This document shows, in pieces, positions 17,621 through 25,807 of a stretch of DNA of 55,063 nt. The translations under genes and the position numbers were made by a program. Below the pieces are notes generated by a model. The model did not search any database and was not told the DNA's origin. It was given only the letters and a program-made list of their open reading frames with translations. Within the stretch, counting starts at the first letter, position 1. Every line of letters begins with the position of its first letter. Source of the DNA: Bacillota bacterium (lineage in GTDB: Bacteria; Bacillota; Clostridia; Lachnospirales; Cellulosilyticaceae); assembly GCA_023436395.1 (NCBI GenBank), contig JAEZJJ010000008.1, positions 1 through 55,063 on the forward strand, written 5' to 3'.

Positions 17621-18121
17621 TCCACAGCATTGTTTATATTTTTTCCCACTTCCACATGAACATGGTTCGTTACGACCAATTTTTTTAGCTTTAACAACTG
17701 TTTTAGTTTTGTTGTATTCTCTTTTAACTGTTTCTTTTTCTTCAGCTGTTAAAAGTGTTTCCCATTGTGGTAAACCATAAAGCCACTCAGCTTTAGCATC
17801 TAACATATTCCAATATAATTTTTTAAGGTCAAATTCTAATCTTACAACTGACTCTCCAGTGAAATCAGTTAAGTCATATTCACCATTTACTAAACTTGTA
17901 TTGATCCCATCAACAAACCCTAAAAACTCAACTTCATCCATATTAAAACGTTTACCAAGTTCAGCAATAGTACCTTCTACAACTTCTTCAACATTAGAAA
18001 GAAGATAACTATATACATCTCTCTCTCTACCTAAATAGTTTTCTACTACTTTTTTGTATTCTTCTACAGATCTTTCTTTTGCATCTTCACCGTAATTATT
18101 CCATAATTCAAATAATGTCAT
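17615..18121 (-). CDS. SEC-C motif protein
   Basis: 168-residue acidic protein ending in the SEC-C zinc finger NEPCSCGSGKKYKQCCGK, the motif first described at the SecA C-terminus. The first 145 residues are helical and acidic, with a Lys/Thr linker before the finger. In Clostridia such proteins occur as stand-alone adaptors of unknown role; SecB or ribosome binding, known for SecA, should not be assumed. It is a single gene and its stop lies within its terminator. Confidence 0.85.
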   Translation of the reverse strand: MTLFELWNNYGEDAKERSVEEYKKVVENYLGRERDVYSYLLSNVEEVVEGTIAELGKRFNMDEVEFLGFVDGINTSLVNGEYDLTDFTGESVVRLEFDLKKLYWNMLDAKAEWLYGLPQWETLLTAEEKETVKREYNKTKTVVKAKKIGRNEPCSCGSGKKYKQCCGK

Positions 18122-18388
18122 TAGTATTCTCCTTTTCTTACTTTCAATATGCGCTTAGGATATCAACCACACTAAAACTATTGGCCTATCTATATGCTCT
18201 CTATGTTCCCCTAGCAATCATTATGGTAATATCAAACCCTAAGACGGTCACATTTAAAAAGCATCTGTAGCTCCTATTAGCTACTATTACTCCATTAGCA
18301 TAACTATTATACATTATTTCTGTACTTTTTACCACTCCTTATTTTTATATACAATATATAAAAATAATTATAATATTCATTCAGAAAT

Positions 18389-19867
18389 CTATTTCAAAAA
18401 TTCACTTACAACTTGTTTCATCTCTTTTACTGCACACACTTTATCATGTTTAATAGGCCTTGTTGCAATTTGATCCATTGCCTTAGGCATGTTTCCTTTA
18501 ATAAGAGTATGCATTTCTTCTAATAAAGTAAAGTCATTAACCCCTTCATATTTTGTATCAATTGCACTCATTACACTACCTGTAAATTTATAAGGACTAG
18601 CTGTTGACACAACTACTGTTGGAGTTGTATCTGCCGTTTCTTTTACATAGGTATCATAAACCGCATAAGCTACTGCTGTATGAGTATCCATTAGATAGTT
18701 TTCTTCTTTATAAAGTTTTTGAATATAAGCTCTTGTCATTTGATCATCTGCATAACCACCATAGAAATCTACTAAGTTCGCCTTCATAGCTTCAGATATG
18801 GTATATTTGCCTTCTGTCTTTAAGGCATTCATTAAATCGCACACTACCTCTGAACGTTCTCCACTAATATGGTAGAGCAATCTTTCTAGATTACTAGAAA
18901 TTAAAATATCCATAGAAGGTGACTCTGTCAGATGGAATTCTCTATTTCTATCATAGGTTCCTGTTTGTAAAAAGTCAAAAAGCACCTTATTAGTATTAGA
19001 AGCACAGATGAACTTATCAATTGGAAGTCCCATTTGTTTTGCATAATAAGCTGCAAGAATATTACCAAAGTTACCTGTTGGTACAACCACATTCATTTTT
19101 TCTCCAGCTTTAATTTTTCCAGCTTTCATCATCTTCCCATATGCCGCAAAATAATAGGCTACTTGTGGCACAAGTCTACCAATATTAATAGAGTTTGCAG
19201 AAGAGAATTTGTAATTTTTAAGTTCTAGCTCTTTCGCAAATTCCTTATCTGCAAAAATTTCTTTAACTGTTGTTTGGCAATCATCAAAATTACCTTCTAC
19301 ACCTACTACTAAAGTATTGGCACCTTCTGTGGTGAGCATCTGACGTTTCTGTACTTCACTTACACCATCTTGTGGGAAGAATACAATAATCTTAGTACCC
19401 TCTACATTTGCAAAGCCCTCTAAAGCAGCTTTCCCTGTATCTCCTGATGTTGCAGTTAAGATAACAATATCTTTTTCTTCCTTATTATACTTCTTACTTA
19501 CTAACATAAAATATGGCAAAATAGATAATGCCATATCTTTAAAGGCAATTGTAGGTCCATGGAAAAGTTCTAAGAAACTTGCCATCTTTGTATGTACCAT
19601 TGGTGTTATTTCTTCTGTATCAAATTTCTCATCGTAAGCATGTGTAATACAATGCTTAAGATCTTCTTCTTTTATATCGTCAAAGAATAGCTTAATCACA
19701 CGATAAGCTACTTCTTGATATCCCCAACTTGATAATGCTTCTAATGAAAAATCCATTTTAGGTAATTCTCTTGGAATAAATAAACCACCTTCTTCAGAAA
19801 TACCTTGTAAAATCGCCTGCGTTGATGTAATGTCCTCTAATTTCTTTCGTGTACTTGTATAATGCAT
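18389..19867 (-). CDS. thrC: threonine synthase
   Basis: 492-residue PLP enzyme that converts O-phosphohomoserine to threonine. The N-terminal signature YTSTRKKLEDITSTQAI and GPTIAFKDMAL, with the PLP-binding Lys110, mark the fungal/Gram-negative-like long form of ThrC (about 490 residues), rather than the short Bacillus form. ATSGDTGKAALEGF is the phosphate-binding loop for the cofactor. Single gene; a long palindrome (19916-19938) overlaps the likely promoter. Confidence 0.95.
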   Translation of the reverse strand: MHYTSTRKKLEDITSTQAILQGISEEGGLFIPRELPKMDFSLEALSSWGYQEVAYRVIKLFFDDIKEEDLKHCITHAYDEKFDTEEITPMVHTKMASFLELFHGPTIAFKDMALSILPYFMLVSKKYNKEEKDIVILTATSGDTGKAALEGFANVEGTKIIVFFPQDGVSEVQKRQMLTTEGANTLVVGVEGNFDDCQTTVKEIFADKEFAKELELKNYKFSSANSINIGRLVPQVAYYFAAYGKMMKAGKIKAGEKMNVVVPTGNFGNILAAYYAKQMGLPIDKFICASNTNKVLFDFLQTGTYDRNREFHLTESPSMDILISSNLERLLYHISGERSEVVCDLMNALKTEGKYTISEAMKANLVDFYGGYADDQMTRAYIQKLYKEENYLMDTHTAVAYAVYDTYVKETADTTPTVVVSTASPYKFTGSVMSAIDTKYEGVNDFTLLEEMHTLIKGNMPKAMDQIATRPIKHDKVCAVKEMKQVVSEFLK

Positions 19868-19915
19868 ATTACTAATCTCCCTTTCTCACTTAATGCTATC
19901 AACTTATATTATCCT

Positions 19916-19938
19916 ATTATATCATTTAATGATATAAT
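19916..19938. promoter_or_regulatory. palindrome at the thrC promoter
   Basis: Perfect inverted repeat with 11-base arms (ATTATATCATT and its complement) around a single base. On the minus strand its distal arm supplies GATATAAT, a likely -10 element about 50 bases before the thrC start. It could be an operator or simply AT-rich promoter symmetry. Confidence 0.5.
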
Positions 19939-20018
19939 TGCAAAATATTATTAACACTTGTTATTATTTTAAAAATTCCAAACCCAAGGTAGAGTGTATT
20001 ATTTTCGACTTTTTTGTA

Positions 20019-20046
20019 ACATTAATTCCAAAAGTTTCATACCTTA
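20019..20046 (+). promoter_or_regulatory. sigma-K-like promoter of Cys-rich genes
   Basis: GTAAC (ending 20020), 17 bases, then CATACCTTA (20038-20046). This fits the AC...CATAnnnTA pattern of late mother-cell promoters. A near-identical arrangement precedes the other Cys-rich gene pair at 36412. The leader that follows carries a GC-rich hairpin (arms TAGAGAA/TTCTCTA at 20050-20086). Confidence 0.5.
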
Positions 20047-20128
20047 TATTAGAGAAATGTAACGCGGGTTATAGCCCGCTTCTCTATAAAAAAATACTCA
20101 CACTATGAATGTTTTAGGAGGTATTTAT

Positions 20129-20323
20129 ATGGCATATCAATGTGATTTAGCTTGTCTTGTAAATCAAAAAGTTATTATTCACTCCAATCGTTGTAGTTAC
20201 TGTGTCATCATTTCTCAAGTATGCCCTTGCTATATTCGTGCAATAGAGCTTGGTTGTGGTAACATCAGATATTTCAACTTTGACCGTATCGACTATGTTG
20301 AGGAATGCTTACCTCAGTGCTAG
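20129..20323 (+). CDS. small Cys-rich protein, coat-like
   Basis: 64-residue protein with nine cysteines. From residue 10 on it is one domain: NQKVIIHSNRCSYCVII, then CGNIRYFNFDRIDYVEECLP. This is clearly paralogous to the C-terminal domain of the next gene, and the pattern of short beta strands resembles the small SH3/Sm-like barrels found in some spore-coat proteins. I start at the ATG at 20129, 7 bases after AGGAGG; an upstream in-frame ATG lacks a site. A sigma-K-like promoter 80 bases upstream suggests a spore surface role. Function otherwise unknown. Confidence 0.75.
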   Translation: MAYQCDLACLVNQKVIIHSNRCSYCVIISQVCPCYIRAIELGCGNIRYFNFDRIDYVEECLPQC

Positions 20324-20362
20324 AAACCCTTGAATTTTAGAATCAAATAAGGAGGACTTAAT

Positions 20363-20761
20363 ATGAGCTGTTGTTGTGGAAAGAATAATAAAAACTACTA
20401 TACCCATGCTTATTGCAATGACGATTGTAATAGACGTGATCAGGTTTGTTGCGATAATGATTGCGATAATGATAACGATTATGGTCGCGGCAATCATGAT
20501 GATTGTGACAATAAATTTGGCATCTCTTGCCCATTTCAAAACAATAACGATTGCTTATGCGAAGATAGCTTAAGAAAAGCTGCTGCTAGATTAACTAATC
20601 AACGCGTTATTATCCATGTGGATGGTTGTAAAATGTGTGTAGTTATCGTAGGAATTGGCAAGTGCTTCCTTAAGACTGTTAATCCTTGCACACAAAAAAT
20701 CGTATACTTCAATTTTAACCGTATCAATAACATCGAGGATGTACTTCCACGTTGCTACTAA
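20363..20761 (+). CDS. Cys-rich coat-like protein with Asp/Asn-rich linker
   Basis: 132-residue protein in two parts. Residues 1-70 are low in complexity: MSCCCGKNN, then an Asp/Asn/Cys stretch (CCDNDCDNDNDYGRGN) encoded by GATAATGATTGC-like repeats. Residues 75-132 repeat the domain of the preceding gene (NQRVIIHVDGCKMCVVIV, then KIVYFNFNRINNIEDVLP). AGGAGG precedes the ATG and 39 bases separate the pair. Cysteine-rich, disordered, acidic proteins of this kind form cross-linked spore-coat or exosporium layers in Clostridia; that role is inferred, not shown. Confidence 0.75.
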   Translation: MSCCCGKNNKNYYTHAYCNDDCNRRDQVCCDNDCDNDNDYGRGNHDDCDNKFGISCPFQNNNDCLCEDSLRKAAARLTNQRVIIHVDGCKMCVVIVGIGKCFLKTVNPCTQKIVYFNFNRINNIEDVLPRCY

Positions 20762-20772
20762 TCACAAAAAAC

Positions 20773-20794
20773 AGCAGGTAGACTCCTACCTGCT
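20773..20794. terminator. bidirectional terminator
   Basis: AGCAGGTAG (20773-20781) pairs with CTACCTGCT (20786-20794) around a 4-base loop. T-rich runs flank both sides (CTTTTGTTTT on plus; GTTTTTTGTG on minus), serving the convergent Cys-rich operon and sigH. Confidence 0.9.
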
Positions 20795-20806
20795 CTTTTG
20801 TTTTGT

Positions 20807-21457
20807 TTATCTACGTACTATTTCTAACTTTTTCTTTATCCTTTGCAATGCATTATCTATAGACTTTGGTGTCTTATCAAGTTCCTTAGCAATTTCTTGA
20901 TAATTTTTACCATTAATATAAAGTTCTAATACTTGCCATTCTAATTTACTAAGCACCTTGATAATCTGCTTATTCAGCACCTCTAGACTCTCTCTACTAA
21001 TAATCTCATCTTCAGGTGTCATCGTTGTACTATTTTTCAAGGTATCTAATAGGGTAATCCCTTCTTCATCCTCTTCATTTCCTTTATGATTAATTGGAAT
21101 ACTTAGGGAAATGCTTGTATTAAGAGGGATATGTTTTTGGCGAGAAACTGCCTTAAAAGCTGTGCTCACTTGTCTTGTAACACACAGCGTTGCAAAGGAT
21201 TTAAAGCTTGTCTCTTTTTGGATGTTATAATCACAAATTGCCTTAAACAGGCCAATCATACCTTCTTGAATCAGATCATCTTTATCTACACCCACAAAGT
21301 AATTTGCTCTAATTTTAGCTCGTACCAATCTTTTATAACGTTGTACAAGTACTTCAATCGCCTCATTAGTTCCTGTACGGTATGCTATGATGAGTTCTTC
21401 ATCTGTTAATTGCCCTAAGTCTCTATTGTCTTCTGTTACGCCTTGAATAATTGCCAT
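20807..21457 (-). CDS. sigH: RNA polymerase sigma factor SigH family
   Basis: 216-residue sigma-70-family protein. Region 2 contains FVGVDKDDLIQEGMIGLFKAI and the extended SFKSFATLCVTRQVSTAFKAVSRQKHIPLN, close to SigH/Spo0H of Bacillus and Clostridia. Region 4 has a helix-turn-helix (NYQEIAKELDKTPKSIDNALQRI). SigH starts sporulation and competence transcription. Its position just after the cysE-cysS-mrnC-rlmB cluster is the conserved genomic place of sigH, supporting the assignment. It has its own leader after the rlmB terminator. Confidence 0.93.
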   Translation of the reverse strand: MAIIQGVTEDNRDLGQLTDEELIIAYRTGTNEAIEVLVQRYKRLVRAKIRANYFVGVDKDDLIQEGMIGLFKAICDYNIQKETSFKSFATLCVTRQVSTAFKAVSRQKHIPLNTSISLSIPINHKGNEEDEEGITLLDTLKNSTTMTPEDEIISRESLEVLNKQIIKVLSKLEWQVLELYINGKNYQEIAKELDKTPKSIDNALQRIKKKLEIVRR

Positions 21458-21607
21458 AATTGCTCCTCACTTAATATGAGATTCTCATAAGCTGATGAAG
21501 TTATTAACCCTTATGAGATTGAGATGTTACTTCTATTATACTATTATACATTATAAACTTTTACTTAGCAAAATAAATATAGACAACTATATGTTTTTCA
21601 TTTTAAT

Positions 21608-21637
21608 AAAGGCTAGGAGAGTGTCCCCTTAGCCTTT
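21608..21637 (-). terminator. terminator after rlmB
   Basis: AAAGGCTA (21608-21615) pairs with TAGCCTTT (21630-21637), downstream of the rlmB stop on the minus strand and upstream of sigH's start is not affected. A moderate T-rich run follows. Confidence 0.65.
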
Positions 21638-21653
21638 TACTCAACTTTATACC

Positions 21654-22517
21654 TTATTTAAAATTTCTTTGTCTCACCACTTCATATACCATTAAACTTG
21701 CAGCTACTGATGCATTTAATGAAGTGACCCTGCCGTACATAGGTACACTTACTACATAATCACAGGTTTGTTTTGTCAGTTTTGATATCCCTTCACCTTC
21801 ACTGCCTACTACAATACCTATAGGACCTGTTAAATTTTCTTCAAAAAGTACTTTACCATCCATATCTGCACAAGCAATCCATAGTCCTTTTTGCTGTAAG
21901 TCTTTAATGGTCTGTGCAATATTGCTTACCTTCGCCACTTTAGTATGCTCAAGGGCTCCTGCCGAAGATTTTGCCACTGTTCCTGTAAGTCCTACTGCTC
22001 TTCTCTTTGGAATAATAATGCCGTGTACACCTGCTGTGTGTGCTGTCCTTATAATAGCTCCTAAATTATGTGGGTCTTGGATATTTTCTAAAATGAGTAC
22101 AAAGGCAGGTTCACCTTTAGCTGCTGCATCTTCTAAGATTTCTTCAACACTTACATATTCATGAGCCGCTACATAAGCCACTACACCTTGATGCTTTTCC
22201 CTACCTGTTAGTTCATCTAACTTACTCTTTTCCACTTCAATGACCACAATACCTTTAGCTTTAGCCCCGCTGATAATCTTAATAACAGAACCTTCTTTTT
22301 CTCCTTTTTGAATAAGGATTTTATCTATTTCACGTTCACTTTTAAGTGCCTCTATTACTGCATTCCTACCAAATAAAATATTTTCATCGATTTCAAAGTC
22401 CTCTGGAATCATAGGCTTTCTATTATAACTTCTACTAAAATCTTTTCTTTCCTTATTAAACTTTTTTTCTTGCTTTGGCATTTCGTTTGTACGTTCGTGC
22501 TTTTTACCTTTTCTCAT
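21654..22517 (-). CDS. rlmB: 23S rRNA 2'-O-methyltransferase RlmB (SpoU/TrmH family)
   Basis: About 287-residue SPOUT methyltransferase. A very basic N-terminal tail (about 40 residues) precedes the substrate-binding domain (FGRNAVIEAL, then GREKHQGVVAY). The trefoil-knot domain carries the three SpoU motifs: LENIQDPHNLGAIIRTA, IGIVVGSEGEGIS and VSVPMYGRVTSLNASVAASL. It methylates a conserved guanosine of 23S rRNA. The ATG at 22517 has GAGG at 6 bases; an ATG at 22529 has AGGAG 13 bases away, so the start may be four codons longer. It follows mrnC in the cysE operon. Confidence 0.92.
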   Translation of the reverse strand: MRKGKKHERTNEMPKQEKKFNKERKDFSRSYNRKPMIPEDFEIDENILFGRNAVIEALKSEREIDKILIQKGEKEGSVIKIISGAKAKGIVVIEVEKSKLDELTGREKHQGVVAYVAAHEYVSVEEILEDAAAKGEPAFVLILENIQDPHNLGAIIRTAHTAGVHGIIIPKRRAVGLTGTVAKSSAGALEHTKVAKVSNIAQTIKDLQQKGLWIACADMDGKVLFEENLTGPIGIVVGSEGEGISKLTKQTCDYVVSVPMYGRVTSLNASVAASLMVYEVVRQRNFK

Positions 22518-22556
22518 ATCATTCCTCATATGCTTCTACTTTCTCCTTTTAGTCAC

Positions 22557-22985
22557 TTAAAGTGACATTTTCTCTAGCCCTAAATCAATCAACTCTTTAA
22601 TACGTTCTATTTGACCATCTATATATAAATAACCTATCAGTGCTTCTACACCTGTGGCATGTCTATAATCCCCAAGGTCACCATTCTTTGGAGAAGAATA
22701 ACTCTTAGCATTACGTCCTCTACGAAGTACTGCTTTTTCTTGCTCTGTTAAAACTTCTTCAATGACTTCATAAAGTTTCGCTTGGGTACTTGCCTTAACT
22801 AATTCTCTGGATGCCTTATGAAGTTTATTAACAGGTGCATTTCCTTTATTCATCACATACGTACGAATAAAAACTTCATAGACACCATCTCCAATATAAG
22901 CTAATGCTAAAGGAGAATAGGTATTTGCCTTATGATTCATCTTACCTGATGTTAATGTCAAAAGATTTTCAATCGTTTTTTCCAT
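22557..22985 (-). CDS. mrnC: Mini-ribonuclease III
   Basis: 142-residue RNase III-like nuclease without a double-stranded-RNA-binding domain. SPLALAYIGDGVYEVFIR is the Mini-III version of the catalytic signature, and the late acidic helix ATGVEALIGYLYIDGQ supplies the second set of metal ligands. It matures 23S rRNA in Bacillus. Length matches the family (about 140). It lies 22 bases after cysS and before rlmB, the conserved order. Confidence 0.95.
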   Translation of the reverse strand: MEKTIENLLTLTSGKMNHKANTYSPLALAYIGDGVYEVFIRTYVMNKGNAPVNKLHKASRELVKASTQAKLYEVIEEVLTEQEKAVLRRGRNAKSYSSPKNGDLGDYRHATGVEALIGYLYIDGQIERIKELIDLGLEKMSL

Positions 22986-23007
22986 CTAATTCTCTATACC
23001 TTTCCTA

Positions 23008-24426
23008 TTAAATACGTTTGAAACGTACACCTTCTCTAGTATCTTCAATGAGCACCCCTTGGTCTTTAAGATAGTCTCGAATACGATCAGCTTCTGCAAA
23101 GTCTTTTGCTTTTTTAGCGGCTTTACGTTTTTCAATATATTCTTTAATCTCTTCGTCTGATAAACCTTCTTCATTATTGCCGTTTCGCTCATAAATTAAA
23201 CCAAGGGTATCTGTTAGCTTATTAAATAAATGGAGTACACCTTCAATAAATGGCTTAGAAGCGCCTTCTTTAGCATAAGTATTGGCAAACTTAACAAGTT
23301 CAAAAATAATACTAATGGCATCTGCTGTATTAAAGTCATCTTCCATATGCTCATGGAAGCGTGCTTCAAAGCTTTCTAATTCTTTTAGTAATGTCTTTTC
23401 TTCTTCTGTTAAAACCTCACTTTGACTATGTTCTAAGGCAAAGCATAATGTCATCTTAGCATTTTTGATACGATCTAAACTGTTTTTTGCTGATTCCATC
23501 AGTTCTGAACTAAAGTTAAGCGGACTTCTATAGTGCGCATTAAGCATAAAGAAACGTACCACATCATAGCCATACATCTCTCCAACATCACGTAACGTTT
23601 TAAAGTTCCCAAGAGATTTGGACATTTTCTTATTATCAATATTAAGGAAGGCATTATGCATCCAATAGTGAGCAAATTCACATCCGTTTGAACATTCACT
23701 TTGAGCAATTTCATTTTCATGATGTGGGAATACTAAGTCCTCTCCACCTGCATGAATATCAATTGTATCCCCTAAATAACGTTTTGCCATAGCTGAGCAT
23801 TCAATGTGCCATCCTGGGCGCCCCTGACTCCATGGACTTTCCCAATAAGGCTCGCCTTCTTTTTTAGGTTTCCAAAGTACAAAGTCCATATGATTTTTCT
23901 TTTCTTCTGTAAGGGCAACTCTCTCACTACGACCTGCCTCTAATTCTTCTAAAACCTTTTTAGAAAGTTTACCATAGGCATCAAAGGCTGCTGTATCAAA
24001 GTAAACTGTTCCATTTGCTTCATATGCGTAACCCTTTTCAATCAGTCTCTTAATCATCTCAATGATACGATCCATTTCTTCTGTCACACGAGGGTGATGT
24101 GTAGCTGGTGTCACATTTAGGTTCTCTACATCTTTTAGGGTTTCTGCAATATACTGTGATACAACTTCATCTGTCGTTCTGCCTTCTTCATTAGCTTTCT
24201 TAATAATTTTATCATCCACATCTGTAAAGTTTTGAACATAGTTCACTTCATAACCTACACTTTCAAAGTAACGACGAACGGTATCAAATACAATATAAGG
24301 TCTTGCATTCCCTATATGAATAAGGTTATAAACTGTAGGTCCACATACATACATACGTACCTTGTTTGGTTCAATAGGTTTAAATGCTTCTTTTTGTTTT
24401 GTTAATGTATTGTAAATTTTAATCAT
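23008..24426 (-). CDS. cysS: cysteinyl-tRNA synthetase
   Basis: 472-residue class I synthetase. The HIGH-type motif is HIGNARPY near residue 37, and KKMSKSLGNF lies near 267. Zinc ligands are visible in CGPTVYN, CSAMAKR and HHENEIAQSE. The C-terminal helical domain binds the tRNA. I start at the ATG at 24426, 7 bases after AGGAG, which overlaps the end of cysE by 8 bases; a longer in-frame start lies within cysE. Expression is coupled to cysE and so to the cysteine T-box. Confidence 0.96.
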   Translation of the reverse strand: MIKIYNTLTKQKEAFKPIEPNKVRMYVCGPTVYNLIHIGNARPYIVFDTVRRYFESVGYEVNYVQNFTDVDDKIIKKANEEGRTTDEVVSQYIAETLKDVENLNVTPATHHPRVTEEMDRIIEMIKRLIEKGYAYEANGTVYFDTAAFDAYGKLSKKVLEELEAGRSERVALTEEKKNHMDFVLWKPKKEGEPYWESPWSQGRPGWHIECSAMAKRYLGDTIDIHAGGEDLVFPHHENEIAQSECSNGCEFAHYWMHNAFLNIDNKKMSKSLGNFKTLRDVGEMYGYDVVRFFMLNAHYRSPLNFSSELMESAKNSLDRIKNAKMTLCFALEHSQSEVLTEEEKTLLKELESFEARFHEHMEDDFNTADAISIIFELVKFANTYAKEGASKPFIEGVLHLFNKLTDTLGLIYERNGNNEEGLSDEEIKEYIEKRKAAKKAKDFAEADRIRDYLKDQGVLIEDTREGVRFKRI

Positions 24427-25279
24427 CGTTTTTCTCCTTACTGTTTTCTTGTTGATACTCCTCACAAGCTTCTTTATTTTCACAAGCTGTGTTTTCGCAG
24501 TGATGATCTTTTGGCTGTCTAATAAATTCTATTTGCTTCATACGTTCATTAAATTCTGGTGAAACATATATCTCTGGTGATTCATTTAAAACAACTTGTT
24601 TTGTCATAGTATTTAACTCATGATCAGATAGGCCTACTTGATGGGATAATGACTTAATTTGTTCTTCTAAGGCTTCTATTGTCCTTCTAAGTGTACAAAT
24701 TTCCATCTTTACAGGGTCTGGTAATCCTACTTGATCTAAGTCATCACAAGGATTTACACGTTTTCCTTGTATTTTTACTACCTTTCCTGGTATACCTACA
24801 ACGGTACTATCTTCTGGTATCTCTTGAAGCACCACCGCATTAGCTGCTATTCTAGAATTATCTCCAACTTTAAACGGTCCTAGTACTTTTGCTCCTGAAC
24901 TAATCATCACATTGTTACCAATGGTGGGATGCCTTTTACCATGATCTTTTCCTGTACCACCCAGTGTCACCCCATGATAAATAGTAACGTTATCTCCAAT
25001 CTCACAAGTTTCACCAATGACAACACCCATCCCATGATCAATAAAAAGTCCCTTTCCTATAATTGCTCCTGGATGAATTTCTATTCCTGTGAGTCCTCTT
25101 CCAACTTGGGAAATAAGTCTTGCGATAAAAAAGCGTTTTTTCTTATAAAACCAATGCCCCCATTTATGAAATAGTAATGCATAAAAACTAGGGTATAAAA
25201 AGACTTCGGCACTTTTCTTAATAGCGGGGTCTCTTTCTTTGATTACACGTATTTGCTCTTTAATATATCCCATAATCAC
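24419..25279 (-). CDS. cysE: serine O-acetyltransferase with Cys-rich tail
   Basis: 286-residue enzyme that acetylates serine, the first step of cysteine synthesis. Residues 1-60 are helical and 60-165 form the left-handed beta-helix of hexapeptide repeats, with catalytic motifs DHGMGVVIGE and GKDHGKRHPTIG. Usual CysE ends near 175; here about 110 more residues follow: a helical part and a tail with HHCENTACENKEACEEY, three Cys and two His. Start is GTG at 25279 (AGGAGG 5 bases away) or ATG at 25273. A cysteine T-box leader precedes it. Confidence 0.93.
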   Translation of the reverse strand: MIMGYIKEQIRVIKERDPAIKKSAEVFLYPSFYALLFHKWGHWFYKKKRFFIARLISQVGRGLTGIEIHPGAIIGKGLFIDHGMGVVIGETCEIGDNVTIYHGVTLGGTGKDHGKRHPTIGNNVMISSGAKVLGPFKVGDNSRIAANAVVLQEIPEDSTVVGIPGKVVKIQGKRVNPCDDLDQVGLPDPVKMEICTLRRTIEALEEQIKSLSHQVGLSDHELNTMTKQVVLNESPEIYVSPEFNERMKQIEFIRQPKDHHCENTACENKEACEEYQQENSKEKNDD

Positions 25280-25311
25280 TAAGTCCTCCTAATCTATAAG
25301 ATTTTACACAC

Positions 25312-25560
25312 AAAAAAACTTCCCCTCTTATTTCAGAGGCGAAGTTACTCGCGGTTCCACTCTGTTTAAGGGAATCTCTCCCTTATCTCATTTACTGGTA
25401 ACGTCAGTCTACGAAATATGCTACAGATTTTCTTCACATATTTAGCTCCAGAATGCACTTCTTATAGACAGCTATGAGACTCTTTCACCAACCGAGCCCT
25501 CTCTGACATCTCTCTCCATAATACTCTTTCTTTCATCGCCTTTATCTATTCATTACTTTA
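25312..25560 (-). promoter_or_regulatory. T-box leader, cysteine-specific
   Basis: tRNA-sensing leader of cysE-cysS. The T-box sequence TGGAACCGCG is the complement of 25350-25359. The terminator AACTTC...GAAGTT (25317-25346) with T-run at 25312-25316 competes with it. Stem I begins near 25550, and the specifier loop reads GAAG-TGC-ATTC with TGC (Cys) at 25455-25457. Binding of uncharged tRNA-Cys should favour read-through. Confidence 0.93.
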
Positions 25561-25807
25561 TTCTTTGCATTTAACTCATTATACGCCTATTGACTCAAAG
25601 ACTCAACTAAAAATATACTGATTTCTCTTTATTCTTAGTCCTACAGTACCTATTATATTCTACTAACTTATCCTTTGATAAACCTTATCTATCTACACAT
25701 TATAATATAGGCTCCAGTGAGTTTCAACACCCCACTCAAATTTTAACACTAGAAATTAGACAAGCTCTCAGCTAAAATAGCCTTATAGATAGAGATAGGA
25801 GATGTAT

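Noticed and set aside
18079..18270. Hydrophobic plus-strand frame (63 codons) between SEC-C gene and thrC
   Set aside because: It begins inside the SEC-C gene on the other strand and lacks a ribosome binding site. The hydrophobic end could be a relic, but I cannot support it.
20050..20086. Hairpin before the Cys-rich operon as a terminator
   Set aside because: On plus it is followed by A, not T, and no gene lies upstream on that strand; more likely a leader structure.
20309..20573. Isoleucine/threonine-rich frames on both strands over the Asp/Asn/Cys repeats
   Set aside because: They are shadows of the GATAAT-type repeats of the Cys-rich gene, which has the ribosome site and a paralogous domain.
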